The notes below the pieces were generated by a model. It worked only from the letters and a program-made list of their open reading frames with translations. It ran no database searches and was not told the origin of the DNA. The position numbers were made by a program, and so were the translations under genes. This document shows, piece after piece, positions 1 through 10,727 of a stretch of DNA of 36,763 nt (its first letter is position 1; the number at the start of each line of letters is the position of its first letter). The DNA is taken from the NCBI GenBank assembly GCA_003427395.1, contig BFEA01000595.1, positions 805,141 to 841,903 on the forward strand. Direction: 5' to 3'. Source of the stretch: Chara braunii. Its lineage: Eukaryota > Streptophyta > Charophyceae > Charales > Characeae.

Positions 1-221
1 CAGTCTCGTACCAGTTCTCTGCTGCTGCACTTGTACTCAGTGTGACTTGCCGTTTCGGCATTGGGAATCCAAGACTTCGACTTTGTGCCTTGCCACTGTG
101 TCTGCGTCCAACCCTCAGTCCGAGTCCGTCGTGTCGAGTGAGTGAGTGTGTGTGTGTGCTCTCACTCTCTCCCTCTCTCTCTCCTCTCCCTCGGCTTACC
201 CTCAGCCTCACGCTCGTTACA
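1..221 (+). mobile_element. 3' part of an LTR (probable R-U5), truncated by the window edge
   Basis: This stretch matches, in inverted orientation, the sequence at about 12560-12764. The shared landmarks run in the same order: CAGTCTCGTACCAGTT, a CAGTGTGACTTGC block, AATCCAAGACTTCGACTTTG, then a GT run followed by a CT-rich run, ending in CTCGTTACA here and CTCGTCACA there. The terminal CA and the exact loss of similarity after it mark it as the end of an LTR. The downstream bases (TTTCTGGAGC) do not clearly match a tRNA primer site. The element's left part lies outside the window. No coding frame is supported. Confidence 0.6.
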
Positions 222-279
222 ATTTCTGGAGCAAAAAGTACTAAAAAGTTAAAAACGAAATTTTACTGAGAAGATTTGC

Positions 280-1130
280 GATCGATTAGAAAAAGGAGAG
301 AAAATATTCGATTGTAGGAAGTACAGCGCTCGTAGCGATCTGACGGCAATCAATCAAGTAGTCAATGACTAACAAATCAGCGAGTGAAGAAATATCTACA
401 GAAATCGACATTATCTGCAGATGACTCATTAACGACTTAATCAGTGAGTGAAGAAATTTCGACAGAAATCGATGATCAGGCAAGTAAGCGACTAATTAAT
501 GACTTAATCAGACCAGTCATCGGCAGATGACTCATTCATAAACAATCAATCATCTGCTAGGTAATCAGCCAATCAATCAATCAATGGAATTGATTGGTCG
601 GCTGATTCAGCGTCCCCCCCCTTCAATCGATCTCCTTCTGGTCTATCGCAGGTTAGATTGTGTCAGCCCTAATTCACTAAGCTGCACTCCAATACCAACT
701 TATGCATACTTGAACGAGCAATGCAGTGAAGCCGAAGGATCAGCAAAGTGATCACAAGGACTCGAACAAACAGTGCAACATGAAGATAGCAATGTGTGTC
801 CATACAAGCACGAATTGACATTCAGCGCACATCAAGAAAGCAACGTGTTTTGATATAATCACGAAACAAGACAATGAAGCACATCGGAAGACTCAGAGAT
901 ACGACCTGACACATCGAACTCTGATCCAACTCGACCCGACGTCATCGCACATGTACGAGAGAGAGGAGCGCCTGAACACACTGAAGAAAGATCTCCACTC
1001 GCACGCAAGCATGGGGAGAATACCATGGACAAAGTGGGAGGAGGAGCATGACGAAGATGGAGGCGAGGGAGAAGACAAGAGTCGTCAACAACGCTGTCCA
1101 TGAATAGTCTCCCTGTCGAGTGTCCAATCA
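280..1130. other. Non-coding stretch with short degenerate repeats
   Basis: From 340 to 560 the sequence repeats short blocks: GCAGATGACTCATT at about 415 and 523, GACTTAATCAG at about 434 and 501, and ACAGAAATCGA at about 399 and 460. A CAATCAATCAAT run follows near 570. From 620 to 1130 I see no coding frame with family resemblance and no RNA gene. It may be the internal region of the LTR element whose LTR ends at 221, but no gag or pol motif is visible. Confidence 0.4.
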
Positions 1131-1198
1131 AAGTCTGCCCCTGAAATGTCGAATCAGAACCAGGGCGCTATGGCCCAAAATGGCATCTGCCTGTAACC

Positions 1199-1200
<2 letters not shown>

Positions 1201-1254
<54 letters not shown>

Positions 1255-1440
1255 CCTCCCTGAAGGAAGAAGAAGAAGAACACGAAGAAGAACACGAAGA
1301 AGAAGACGAGGACGACGACGAAGAAGAAGAAGAACACGAAGAAGAACACGAAGAAGACGACGAAGAAGACGACGACGACGACGACGACGAAGAAGAAGAA
1401 GAAGAAGAAGAAGAAGAAGAAGAAGAAGAAGAAGAAGCAA
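1201..1440. repeat. Compound microsatellite: (CT)n then (GAA/GAC)n
   Basis: A run of about 25 CT dinucleotides (1201-1250) is followed by a long purine-rich tract of GAA units mixed with GAC and CAC (1262-1437). Long open frames across it are low-complexity artefacts. The same pairing of a GA tract with a GAA/CTT tract recurs in the solo LTR at 9281-9510, so this may be part of a related element. Confidence 0.95.
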
Positions 1441-1499
1441 GCGCCTCTCTCTCTCCCCCTCACCTGACGAGGTGTAACAGCCACGTACTGACCATGGAG

Positions 1500-2094
1500 A
1501 CGGTGTCTCGCTGATGAAGGTGAGTACTTCCGGCCCTAGTGGCTATGGACGGCACCCCTCAACTCTCCTCTCCTCTCCATTCTATGTCCTACTCTCTACC
1601 TCTACCTCCAATGCAGCTCTTGCTGGGCAACCCACTGTCTTCCATCAGGAACGCTGGATCTAGTATCCGATCGGCAGTCCTGATTGCAGGCCTAAGTCCT
1701 GGACCAGCAACCTGGCCTAAAAACGGCCTGTGTGGGTCCTTTTTGGACGTCCAGGAAACCCTGATGATGCAGCAGAATCCTCCTCACTATGGACGAACCC
1801 AAACCTGTCTCCAGGGCCAAAACGTGGTCCTCAGGTCTGAACAGGCACAGGTCTGACGAAAGTCCAAACGACACAACTCGAACAGACAAAAATTGACTGG
1901 AGAAATGTGGGCCAGACCAAAGACTCAGGAAAAATAAATGAATAATGCTGAAAAAGAAAGTAAATGTGGACCTAGGCCCAAAACGTGGCTGTGGCCCACC
2001 CAATCGCCCAGCCAAAGGGCCTGTGCGGCCTGGGGAGCAAAAAGGAAAATACCGGGTCTGAATGGCCTGTGTAGGAGCCTCTAGTACGCTACAA
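1500..2094. other. Unassigned stretch with LTR-like GC-rich motifs
   Basis: No gene is supported. Short phrases such as GGACGTCC, GGCCTAAAAACGGCCTGTG and AAAGGGCCTGTGCGGCCTG resemble the GGCC-rich motifs near 8940 and 23410 in the solo-LTR family. This is probably an old fragment of the same family, but the similarity is weak by eye. Confidence 0.25.
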
Positions 2095-2158
<64 letters not shown>

Positions 2159-2251
2159 TTATGGACCACTAGATCTGTAGATGGATACTTATGGACCACT
2201 AGATCTGTAGATGGATACTTATGGACCACTAGATTTGTAGATGGATACTTG
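2095..2251. repeat. (GT)n(GA)n microsatellite followed by a 30-bp tandem repeat
   Basis: About 17 GT dinucleotides run directly into about 9 GA dinucleotides (2099-2156). Three near-identical 30-bp units follow, each containing ACTTATGGACCACTAGAT. The third differs by a single C-to-T change. Confidence 0.95.
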
Positions 2252-2640
2252 TGTAGACCCCAAATATCTCATTGATATTTCCATGTGTGCGGGCGTAGCC
2301 GCCCTGGCTTTGCTTGTTTTGTTTAATAGGTGTGCAAGTATCCCGGCCATTAGGTTAGTGCTGCCAAAAGTGAATACAGGCAACTCAACAGGGTGCAATT
2401 AATAGTGTGGTAAATTTAAGGGTACATGTTCAGGTGCAGCTCAATTGGTACACAAGCGCTTCCATCTCCTCTGTTTACGAGTAAGTGAAGCTGCTAACAG
2501 GCCCACACTTCCAAAACATATCCTGAATGAGTTGCAATTGGTTTCATGATCGCTTTTGTTGGATCTATTTGTTTCCTGTGAAAAATCCTCTAATTGGTTG
2601 TTTTGCTTTGCCCGTTTCATGGGAATGACGTTTTTTGCAG

Positions 2641-2799
2641 ACAGCAATGCGAATACTCGAAAGCTACGTATTGTTGGGCGGGGCTGAGTTTCTACAGCAG
2701 CATGCACAGACAGTTGTGAGAATACTGGACAGTGTTGTTGGGAATGTCAAGGAGAAAGGAATGGTGGTGACATTGCCTCTGATTGATCTGATGATTCAG
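2641..2799 (+). CDS. Internal exon of an importin-11-like nuclear transport receptor (partial gene)
   Basis: This 159-nt exon (53 codons, phase 0 at both ends) follows a polypyrimidine tract with TTTTTTGCAG at 2631-2640 and ends ATTCAG before a GTAAAAG donor at 2800. It encodes a helical, HEAT-like peptide containing RILESYVLLGG, QTVVRILDSVVGNV and TLPLIDLMIQ. I recognise this as a late segment of the plant importin-11 / importin-beta superfamily, receptors that carry cargo through the nuclear pore with Ran. It joins in frame to the exon at 3913-3957, giving the run MIQ-CFPAESPPLLEPVLK, which is the expected continuation in the family. Upstream and downstream exons are not visible; the LINE starts about 0.6 kb beyond the second exon. 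The family name is from memory and not from a database search. No stop or frameshift breaks either exon, so the gene could be functional. Confidence 0.75.
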
Positions 2800-3912
2800 G
2801 TAAAAGCAAAACAAAGGACCATAGGGCCAGAGGGTGGTGGTTCGGAGGAGCCAAGGTGGGAAAGAATGGCAATGCGAATGTTTCTTAAGGTATCCAGTGG
2901 TTGATCCACACCAGCTTGTTCTGCATAACATACCATAATTTTTTCTCCCAGTCAACCCAGGGTAGACAATGACCTCTAGAACACAGCTTTTTAATCAGAC
3001 ATGCAATCGATGCGAACTGGTTTTTGGTGCCGCTCTCTCGAACCACTTGGTGATCCCAGAGACTCAAAGTTTTTCTGAGGGGGGTGTTGGGGACTTGCGT
3101 TGTTGATGCGTTTGAAGTTGCAATGTTTTGGCTTGGGAATCTGGTATGAAAGCTTTCCGGCAAGGGACAGCGGGAAGGCAGGGGTGTTGGAGGGTGGAGA
3201 GAATGATGCGCAGGCCTTGCATTGCATGTATCGTCGAGGAATTTGATTGAAAGCTTTCTGGCAAAGAAAATGGGGAAGGAAGGGGTGGAGAGGGCTGAGA
3301 GAGAGGGCATGCATGGGAGTACAGCTTATCACGAAGTTGCATTTAGGGAATGGGAGAGCCCCCACCTGATCATCGGAGGTCGTTGTTTGTGCACACTTGT
3401 CTTAGTCATGCTCATATTTGATACCCTTGTATTTTTCTTCGGTCTTGAAGAGTCATGGCACCTGTTTGGCATCTTCATTAGTTGGGGAATGATTGATAGC
3501 ACATCTGTTCACAGTGTCTGTCTGGAAGTGCGCTATTATTCAACATTTATTCATGCATGGCTCTGCAGCAGATCTAATAGAGCTCTTGTTCACTTGCTGG
3601 AAAGGGCATGTTTCTTTACTGTGGAAAATGATTGGACAAATGCGGGTGCTGCCTCCAGTAAGCAGTTTCAGAGTATGAGCGCCCATTTTGTATCCTGGCC
3701 TTGAGTGTGAGATGGACTAAGTGTGTGGCATTCTCACACTAAGAGTTTCCTGGATGCTTCCTCCTTTACAAGATCAGGTGATTCAGCATCATGGAAGAAT
3801 GTTGCCATTCGTTTCAAAGACTCTTTGTCTTGGCAAGTTTGTAGTCTGCACTTACTTTGGGCCTTTTGTGTGTTCCTGTCCTGTATGATTTCCTTTCTAT
3901 GGTGTTTTCCAG
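2800..3912 (+). other. Intron between the two importin-11-like exons
   Basis: It starts GTAAAAG at 2800 and ends TTTTCCAG at 3905-3912, with canonical GT and AG borders. It is 1,113 bp long and contains no recognisable repeat or gene. The open frames inside it on both strands show no family resemblance. Confidence 0.7.
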
Positions 3913-3957
3913 TGCTTCCCGGCAGAGTCACCACCCTTGCTGGAACCTGTGCTGAAG
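3913..3957 (+). CDS. Second exon of the importin-11-like gene
   Basis: This short 45-nt exon lies between TTTTCCAG and GTGAGAA splice signals. It reads CFPAESPPLLEPVLK in phase 0, directly continuing the peptide from 2641-2799. The CFP-x-E-x-PPLL-x-P-x-L-x-K run is what I expect in this part of plant importin-11-like proteins. This makes the two-exon model much stronger than either exon alone. The next exon was looked for and not found before the LINE begins. Confidence 0.75.
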
Positions 3958-4574
3958 GTGAGAATTGGCTTCATTGTTTTGTTCTCTCTCTGCATTAGGC
4001 ATATGCCATGCTACCTGTGACAAATGCAATTCCACTGATGAACTCCCCTGGAAAAACTCCCTGGAAACTGAAAAGACACAGCTAGGGATAGTAGGATGCG
4101 CAGTTAGGGTAAGATCTACCGTATGCTGGGCTTGTGGATTCAGCACGTCCCACTCTGTAGCGAAGAAGATGGACTAGAACTGATAGCATACCTTATTAGG
4201 TTGCCAGCTCGCACCTTCACTCTCCTGAGATCTCCTTGGAGCTGACTCTCAGATTGCATATGGAACACCTCCAATTGGAAGATGGCAGCACCCAAACCCA
4301 ACAACACAGTCCTGTGGAAGCTCTCATGCAGAGCTGCGAAATAGCAGCAGTGCGATCTTCAACTTTGTTTCCCAACCCCAGCTATGGCTGGGCTTCGAGG
4401 AAGAAGATGACCTCACCCAAAATAGAGCAGCAGGGCTCCAACAATGGATGGGCAGAGTTTCCCAAGCCAACAAAAACGTGAAAAGACACAAACCAAATTT
4501 GCTGCCCGCTACTTCTACCCTCTGCCTAGACCTACGGCGGACTCCTAAGGCAACGACCCAATACGCATCTGCAT
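3958..4574. other. Probable intron sequence and LINE 3' flank
   Basis: A GTGAGAA donor opens at 3958 and no matching acceptor with a plausible next exon is visible before 4575. The 3' end of the minus-strand LINE should lie here, but I see no clear poly-A tail or target duplication to fix it. No other gene is supported. Confidence 0.35.
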
Positions 4575-6167
4575 CTAGATGGAAACGGGGGGAAATGACA
4601 AGGCAAAAGGAAAAGGCCGAATAGCGTAAGGCTTCCAAACAGAGACTAATAGTGACAGACTCAGGGAGCAAGTCCTATAGGATGCAGATGTTTCCTGCAC
4701 CTGAATTGACGTGCGGTCTAACGTCTCTTGACATCTTCTTTTCCATATCATCCACAACGTTGCCAGACGTAGAATGTGAAAGAAAATGGTCTCGTGTCCC
4801 TGCCAATTGGGTGGGATGTGCAGGCCCAGTAGGAGAGTAAGAGGGTCTGTAGGGAGGGTTTTGTTTGTGATTATATGCCATAGATCGTTTGTGTTGGACC
4901 AGAGTTGCTCTGCTTTTGGGCACTGTATTAGGCAATGGCCCACGTCTTCTACGCGACCTTCCGGGCAGATTGCACATAGCTCTTGTAACGGGGTTCTGGC
5001 TTGAAAGTTTCTCCTCTTGTTCAACCATTGGTTAACTGGGAGAGCCAGGTGGGCGAGTAGCCACTGGAAACTTCTAATTTTGACTTGGTTGATGTTTAGA
5101 AACCCAGTCCAGGGGATGTTCGGGATACGATTTTGGGTAAAGATCAAAATGTGCCTCCCATCTTTGGCCTACGATTTGGGTTATGGGCTGCGACCTTGTC
5201 CTTAGTGCGTAGCCTAGTTTGGTTGTGTATGCCAAGATGTTGGTGCACTTTTCTATGCTGAGCCTCTCTGATTTCCTTTTCCACGCCCTTTCCACCGGGT
5301 CAATCTCCAAGTCCTCGATATTGGTTTGTGAATTGTAGATTCGGCGGTCCTGCATTTCTATTACCCTCACCTTCCTTAATGTTCATTCATGCCAGGCCAC
5401 TTCCCCTGTGGAGTTTTTGCTTAGTAGGCTTGTTGATGCGCCTGGGTCCTCGATTGTGTAAATATCGCATATGAGCCACTCGTTTCCTATGCCTTCCCTG
5501 GTTCGGAACTGATATGCTGTCTTCGGTGGGCTCTCGGCATTCTCCGTATTCCAGTCTCCTGCCTTCCACAAGTATCAGCTTCTGAGAAGTCTTAACCAGC
5601 TTTCAGGAATTGAAATTAAAATATGGTTGAGATTCTCTTGCAGGTTGTGGCAACCTTTTAGCTGTTCCCTTAGTTCTCCCACTATCTTCCATCTCGATTC
5701 CTCGTTGTGCCATAGGTGTTTGATCTGCCATACCCCTTTTCTACCCACAATCCCCATCTTGAGTCTTTGGCTGTTAGGGTCCAAGGTTTCCCTTGTGTGT
5801 CCAAAATCCGCTGGTTGTAGAGGAGTGGTTGTCTGAGCACTTCTTCCTTGGCTGTGGGTTCCCTTACTTTCGCTGGTAATCTCTCTCTCCATGTTTTCAG
5901 TAGGTTTCGCTAAAAGTCGTTATCGTCTGCTTCCTCTTCTTCCAGTTTTGTTGTTCTGATGGTGCCCCTCATTGCCCATGATTTAGCCATGATCCAAAAC
6001 AAACCTAGTTTTTGTATCCTCCGTAAGGCTAGGTGGGTCCATGGTAAGTTATCGTACATGATCAGTTTAAGGATCCATTTGCATTGTAGTGCCTTGATCT
6101 GTGTTTCAGGATCAAGGATCCCTAAGCCTCCCTTAGATTTTTGGTTGACGACATACTTCCAGGCCAC
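4575..6167 (-). pseudogene. LINE ORF2 C-terminal region: connection and zf-RVT finger, frameshifted
   Basis: The frame at 6167-5910 has the GGLGILDPE motif and ALQCKWILKLI, typical of the segment after the reverse transcriptase in plant LINEs. Frames at 5892-5575, 5571-5383 and 5370-5074 continue it through breaks. The final frame (5147-4575) has the zf-RVT signature: FQWLLAH, then CAIC-11 residues-HCLIQC (a C-x2-C-H-x4-C type pattern), then AEQLW. This domain is thought to bind nucleic acid in ORF2. At least four frame changes within 1.6 kb show long decay. Confidence 0.85.
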
Positions 6168-6399
6168 CTTCGATATGAATTGTTCCTTGGACGGGTTTCC
6201 TGACCAGAGTTAGGCCGCTGCTCTTCTCTTGAGTTGGTATCTAAGCTGTTTCGGGGGGGGCCCAAATCGTTGCTGCATACCAGAGCAGTGAGAAGATTGA
6301 GGCGTTAAGGATTATGGCTCTATCGAAGATAGACGTGTACACGTTCGTCCAGCTCCCCATTTTTGTCAGCATCCTATTCATTATTACTGGTGCCATTGC

Positions 6400-7645
6400 T
6401 CAATGAGGGCCGTATTTAGACATCTGGATGCCTAGGAATCTGAGGGGTTCGCTACCCCGGTTCCAGGTCATTCCTTCCGGGGTTCTTTGAGGTGTGTTCA
6501 GCTGTGGATCTGTTAGCCACCAACCTGTTGTTTTGGCCCAATTAATTTTCATTTCTGATGCTAGCTGGAATGCTTGCATCGCTCTTGTGAGTGCTTCAAA
6601 GGAGGAATATGAGGCTCGTATAAGTTCCGTTTGGTCGTCTGCGAAAAGGATTGTAGTGGGCAGGTTAGGGGCGTGTGTTCTGTCATCTATCAGCCTTTCT
6701 GTCGACAGGTCCTCTCTCAAGAAGGATGCAATAGCTTCCATGATAAAACAGGAAAATAGTGGCGGCTAGGGGTCTCCCTGTCTCACGGAGCAAGTCATGC
6801 GATAGGGTTGAGAGATATTCCTATTAACTTGTACTCGCCCTAAAGCGTCAGAGTAGAGTATCAGGACCCATCTTCTGAAATTTGGTCCTATCCCCATTTT
6901 TTTCCATGCTTTGTTGGAGGAAATTCCAGTTAACTTGGTTATAAGCTTTTTCGAAGTCAAAAAAGAGGATTGCTGCATTCATTCTTTTGTCCTGTATGTA
7001 TCTTACGGATTCTGAGAGAGTCATTACGTTGTCTAGGATGAATCTTCCTGGTATGAATCCTGTTTGGTCTAGATGAAAACAATTCCTTGTTATGGATTTG
7101 ATTCTATTTGCTAGAAGTTTTGCCAGGATTTTGTATGTGACCGTAAGGAGCGAGATAGGCCTGTAATTCATGATGTTTGACGGGTCTCCCTTCTTGTATA
7201 AGAGGGAGACTACGTCGGTACTTTTGCTTTCCACCTAACGTCCCTCTTACCCAGGCCTTTTCTAAATATTGGAAATATTCATTGCCTAGGACTGGCCAAT
7301 ACGCTACCCTAAATTCTTTGGACAATCTGTCTATTCCTGTTTTTTTTTTCACTTCATGGATTTCAGTGCTTCAAAGACTTCTTGTTCGCTAATGGGGGCA
7401 TCGAGTGATTCCGCCTGCTCCATTGATATTGTCCTATCAAGATGTGAGAGGAATTTCGCTCTGGCTTGGGATGTTTCCTGTTGTGGTTGGTTCTGTTCTT
7501 TAGAAGTGTACAACTTTTGGAAGAAAGCCGCAGCTGTCGATAGCATTAACTGAGGGTCCGAAGTTGGGCCTTGGTCCGTTCGGAGTTTTTCTATAATAGT
7601 CTTTCTCGCGTATGTTTTGATCTTATTGAAGAAAAACTTCGTCAT
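6400..7645 (-). pseudogene. LINE ORF2 reverse transcriptase, frameshifted
   Basis: Successive minus-strand frames cover the palm and fingers of a LINE reverse transcriptase. At 7645-7349 there is the pre-RT segment (ISEQEVFEALKSM). At 7234-6848 there is YKKGDP, NYRPISLL, ANRI, QTGFIPGRFI and FFDFEKAYNQV, which includes the first catalytic Asp. At 6978-6766 there is the VRQGDP motif. At 6741-6400 there is the FADD box holding the catalytic Asp pair. All core motifs are present, but they lie in different frames, so the enzyme is broken. It would have primed cDNA synthesis from nicked target DNA. Confidence 0.92.
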
Positions 7646-9088
7646 CTTTTCTCTCTCCTCCCACTCCTTTATTCTGGCTCACATCCTCAGACCCTTGTTC
7701 TTCCAATCTTCCCAATCTGGGAGCTCCTGTCTAGCTTGTTCTAGGACTGTTTCATATAGGCTGCATCCTGGTGCGTTTTGTAGATCCTTTCTGCCACTCT
7801 TACTGCTTGGCAGAGTTCTTTTGTCCTTGCCTTCCTTTTTTATCCTAGTACTTGAGACGCCCTAGCGATCCTAGTTTTAGTCGTAGCATGATTGGTTTGT
7901 GATCTAGCCCCGAGTAGTGGGGTAGGTCTCCTATCCCTATGCTATGAATAGTGCCTATGAGAGTATTGGAGATTAGGAAATAATTAATGACGAAATGTGT
8001 TGGCTTCGGTTCCTTTTGACGTAGGTGAACTTCTTACTGTCTGGGTACAGGATCCTAAACGGGTCAATTTTTGGTCATCAGGTCGTGGATAGGCACTGCC
8101 TCGTTCCATTGGGTCAGTCCCAATCCTTGCATACTTCTTGAAATGCGGTCCTTTGTTGGGTCTAAAGTCGCATCCCAGTCTCCTGCTAGGATAAGCTGTG
8201 TCGTATGGTCGCATTTTGGTAGTATGTTTTCAATTAGTCGTGTTCGTTGGGTTAGGGTGTTCTGACAGTATACCGTGATCAGTTTAAATCTCTCTTCATA
8301 GATGTGGAAGTCAAGACTTGCCCATCTGCCGTCTTCTGTGTCTATGTTCTCCACCGTTTTGGCGATCTTAGTTGCCGCCCTGAAGTTTGCATGGGTTAGG
8401 ATGGCTACTCCGGCCGAATTGGAACGTGGTGCCGGTGCCCAGATCGTTTCCTTTTCCCATTTTAGTCTTTCTAGTATTTGGGTCTGTGCTCTTTGGTGTT
8501 CATCCGATGTGGTCAGGTGTGTTTCTTGGAGGCACGGTATGTGTTACATGCTGAAAGCCGACACACGGGCCCCTCACGGGACCCGAGGTTGGAATAGGGC
8601 CCCCAGGTCGCGTCACCGCAACCTGAAGTCCCTATGGCATTTTTACTTGGGCCTGCATCAGAAAAACGCCATCTTTAGATTATTTTTATATTCTTTTATT
8701 TATTTATTTATTTGCTGCTGTTTTTCTAATGGTTGTACTGTTGTCCGTTTTGTGGCCAGGTACACGCTTCTAGGGCCAGGGCCAGATTCAGGCCCAGAGG
8801 CTGAGCTCCTAAAAACGNTNGGACCTTTNCTTTTGTTTTCGAACAGATTGCTACCTGTTCGGACCCAGGNCGACGTTGAGGCCGGATACGTCCGCACAGG
8901 ACCGGTTCGAAGCCAGGTACCAGGAAACTGAATCCTGGACAGGGCCTGGACGTCCGGTAGGGACCCAGGCAGGCCGTTTTAGGCGAAGGGCNGAACCAGT
9001 TTCAAAGCCTGCGATCTGGACCGTGGATCGGATTTNGATCTGCACGGCCCAGAACGCAGGCCGTGNGTTTTCAGTCCTGGCCCAGCGC

Positions 9089-9096
9089 TACATAAG
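9089..9096 (+). promoter_or_regulatory. TATA-like box of the solo LTR
   Basis: TACATAAG lies in the context AGCGCTACATAAGCTGGGCC. The relative at 23491 has the same surroundings with TACTTATAGC (AGCGCTACTTATAGCTTGGCC), which supports a conserved LTR promoter core. Confidence 0.45.
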
Positions 9097-9277
9097 CTGG
9101 GCCGTTGCCCAGTTCGTGGAGAGAAGGTACCAGGAGAAATCCAGCGTTATGCTGGTTCAGGAAAGCTGCTGCGCTATTTTGGAGACTCCCTGCTGCGCTA
9201 TTTCGAGACTGCAGCTGCGCTGCTCATCGGCCATGAGGCACAGCGCTGGAGGAGGCGCCAAGGAGGGTAGTGGAGTT

Positions 9278-9280
<3 letters not shown>

Positions 9281-9327
<47 letters not shown>

Positions 9328-9510
9328 ACTTACCTGCACCAGCGCCATAGCTGGCTCCGCGGTACCTGCAAGTTCAGCCATCGCCAAGTAAGTGCAGAAA
9401 GCGCCTAGCTTTCTTCTTTTTCTTCTTCTTCTTCTTCTCCTCCTCTCCTCTTCTCCTCCTACTCCTCCGAAGTTCTTCTTCTTCTTCTTCTTCTTCTTCT
9501 TCTTCTTCTT
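9281..9510. repeat. (GA)n and (CTT)n microsatellites in the solo LTR
   Basis: About 20 GA dinucleotides lie at 9281-9321. A CTT-rich tract follows at 9415-9510, with a pure CTT run at 9474-9510. Open frames across them are low-complexity artefacts. Confidence 0.95.
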
Positions 9511-10230
9511 TATCAGAGTAGAGATAGAGGTAACTGCAGACATTGTTTTGGACATGGCCTTCTGCCTTATTGGACACGACATTCAGATCGGACTTACACT
9601 CTACATTGGGATTGAACTGTGTGCGACATTCGGAGATCAGACTTGGTTTGGACTTGGTTACCTCTATGTCCCTCCCCCTTCTCTGTCGCATGTCTATGGA
9701 TCTCTCCCCATGTGTGTGAGCGGAAGGGCAATCTTTCTAGTGTCTTGCCCTTCCGAAGTTTCTCCCTTTCATGTTGTTGTCCACGTGTCCTCTTGATACT
9801 AAATCTTCCGCTGCGCTGCTTCCCAGCCTATGATAATGATGATACGAATGTGTTGTTATTGATTTCCCGTTGTTCCACTCTTTGCATCGTGCACATTGAC
9901 ACCTTGTGAATGTTGCACCTATGCTGCTGGTTGTTGCCACTTTCGTCGTTGCTGGATCCTAGGCTTTCAGTGCATTTCACTTTCTGATATGCTACAGTAT
10001 GTCTGGCGGAGTTTTCCCGAACCAGCCTGTATCCTTGATTAGATTGTGCCATTTCCTTTGGTTTGTGAGCAGAGACAGCATACCGTTTACATTCCATGAG
10101 ATGATTTTTAGATCAGGTTCTGGTTTGCGGAGGGTGAATTTCCGTATTGCATGGGGGGTCTGTCCGGGTCTGTCCAAATCCTCCATGTTTGTAACTCAGA
10201 TTCACCCTACGTCTGTTGGCATAATGTTCT

Positions 10231-10447
10231 TTAGGTGTCCCTTGTAGCTATGTGCCGTCCTGTGAAGATGTTAGTCTGGAGCTTCTTCTCAAGGAAGTCT
10301 GGCTCCAGGGTGAAGATACCATAGGTCGTGACCAGTGCGCTACTCAGTGTTGCTCTCTCAGCCGCTATCTCCCCTCCCAGCAGGTCGTATGGCATGGCTT
10401 CGATGGCTTGCCATGGTACCCCACAAAAGGTCCCCTTTCAGACTGTC
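10231..10447 (-). pseudogene. Possible LINE ORF1 C-terminal fragment
   Basis: A minus-strand frame runs from just after a TGA at 10448 to a TAA at 10231, reading about 71 residues that include GVPWQAIEAMPYDLLGG and ATRDT at the end. It ends 44 bp before the ORF2 start, where ORF1 should end in a plant LINE. Its amino-acid make-up looks like real protein (balanced, few rare residues), but no zinc knuckle is visible. The assignment to ORF1 rests mostly on position. Confidence 0.45.
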
Positions 10448-10502
10448 CCAGCCTGGGATTTATTGATTCTTACCCTCCCGGGGAGCGAGGACCCACGAGC
10501 TA

Positions 10503-10690
10503 CATAACCAACTACCAGCCATATTGGCGGAGAGGTATTAGCTAGAGGATTGCTAAACGTCCATAGTGGTGGAGAACGGAAAGACCTCAGAATCATAACC
10601 AACTACCAGCCATATTGGCAGAGAGGTATTAGCTAGAGGATTGCTAAACGGCCATAGTGGTGGAGAACGAAAAGACCTCAGAATCTCAGA
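10503..10690. repeat. 91-bp tandem duplication
   Basis: Two copies start CATAACCAACTACCAGCC at 10503 and 10594 and differ at only a few positions (for example GGCGGAG against GGCAGAG). The near identity suggests a recent duplication. Confidence 0.93.
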
Positions 10691-10727
10691 GGGTTATGGT
10701 GAGATTATCAGATTAGATTGATTAGTT

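Larger units (their letters stand above)
8537..10001 (+). mobile_element. 1,455-bp solo LTR with 5-bp target duplication, inserted in the LINE
   Basis: The sequence GTATG occurs at 8537-8541 and again at 9997-10001. Between them the insert starts TGTTACATGCTGAAAG and ends CTGATATGCTACA, the TG...CA ends of an LTR. Its termini are imperfect inverted copies of each other. It has no coding frame and no internal pair of LTRs, so a solo LTR is the simplest reading. It contains a TATA-like TACATAAG at 9089-9096, a (GA)n tract (9281-9321) and a (CTT)n tract (9415-9510). Related fragments lie near 23400-23680. Several isolated Ns (8818-9066) mark uncertain base calls. Confidence 0.85.
7860..10186 (-). 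pseudogene. LINE ORF2 AP endonuclease, split by an LTR insertion
   Basis: The N-terminal part (10186-9997) has KIISWNVNG and ends ...PPDI. The rest resumes at 8536 with CLQETHL, which holds the catalytic Glu, and stays open to 8064, passing the motif AGDWDATL. In most relatives that site is GDxN, so here Asn appears as Asp, a likely loss of function. The 8542-9996 insert lies exactly between PPDI and PCLQETHL. The domain nicks target DNA for integration. A start codon at 10186 (ATGGAGGATTTGG) is plausible, 44 bp after the ORF1 stop. Confidence 0.88.
4575..10447 (-). mobile_element. Decayed APE-type LINE (non-LTR retrotransposon), interrupted by a solo LTR
   Basis: Read on the minus strand, the order is a possible ORF1 tail (10447-10231), AP endonuclease (10186 to about 7860), reverse transcriptase (7645-6400), connection region (6167-5074) and a Cys/His C-terminal finger (5147-4575). 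That is the layout of plant L1-type LINEs. Coding continues through at least four different reading-frame segments with stops and shifts, so it is not autonomous. A 1,455-bp solo LTR at 8542-9996 sits inside the endonuclease. It must have inserted later, because removing it together with one copy of its 5-bp target duplication restores the endonuclease frame. Confidence 0.9.

Noticed and set aside
1128-1484. Long minus-strand frame rich in Phe and Val
   Set aside because: It is a translation of the GAA/CT microsatellite and has no protein-like composition.
3222-3704. 160-residue plus-strand frame within the importin intron
   Set aside because: It starts inside an intron with good splice borders, has no family resemblance and overlaps several equally long frames on the other strand.
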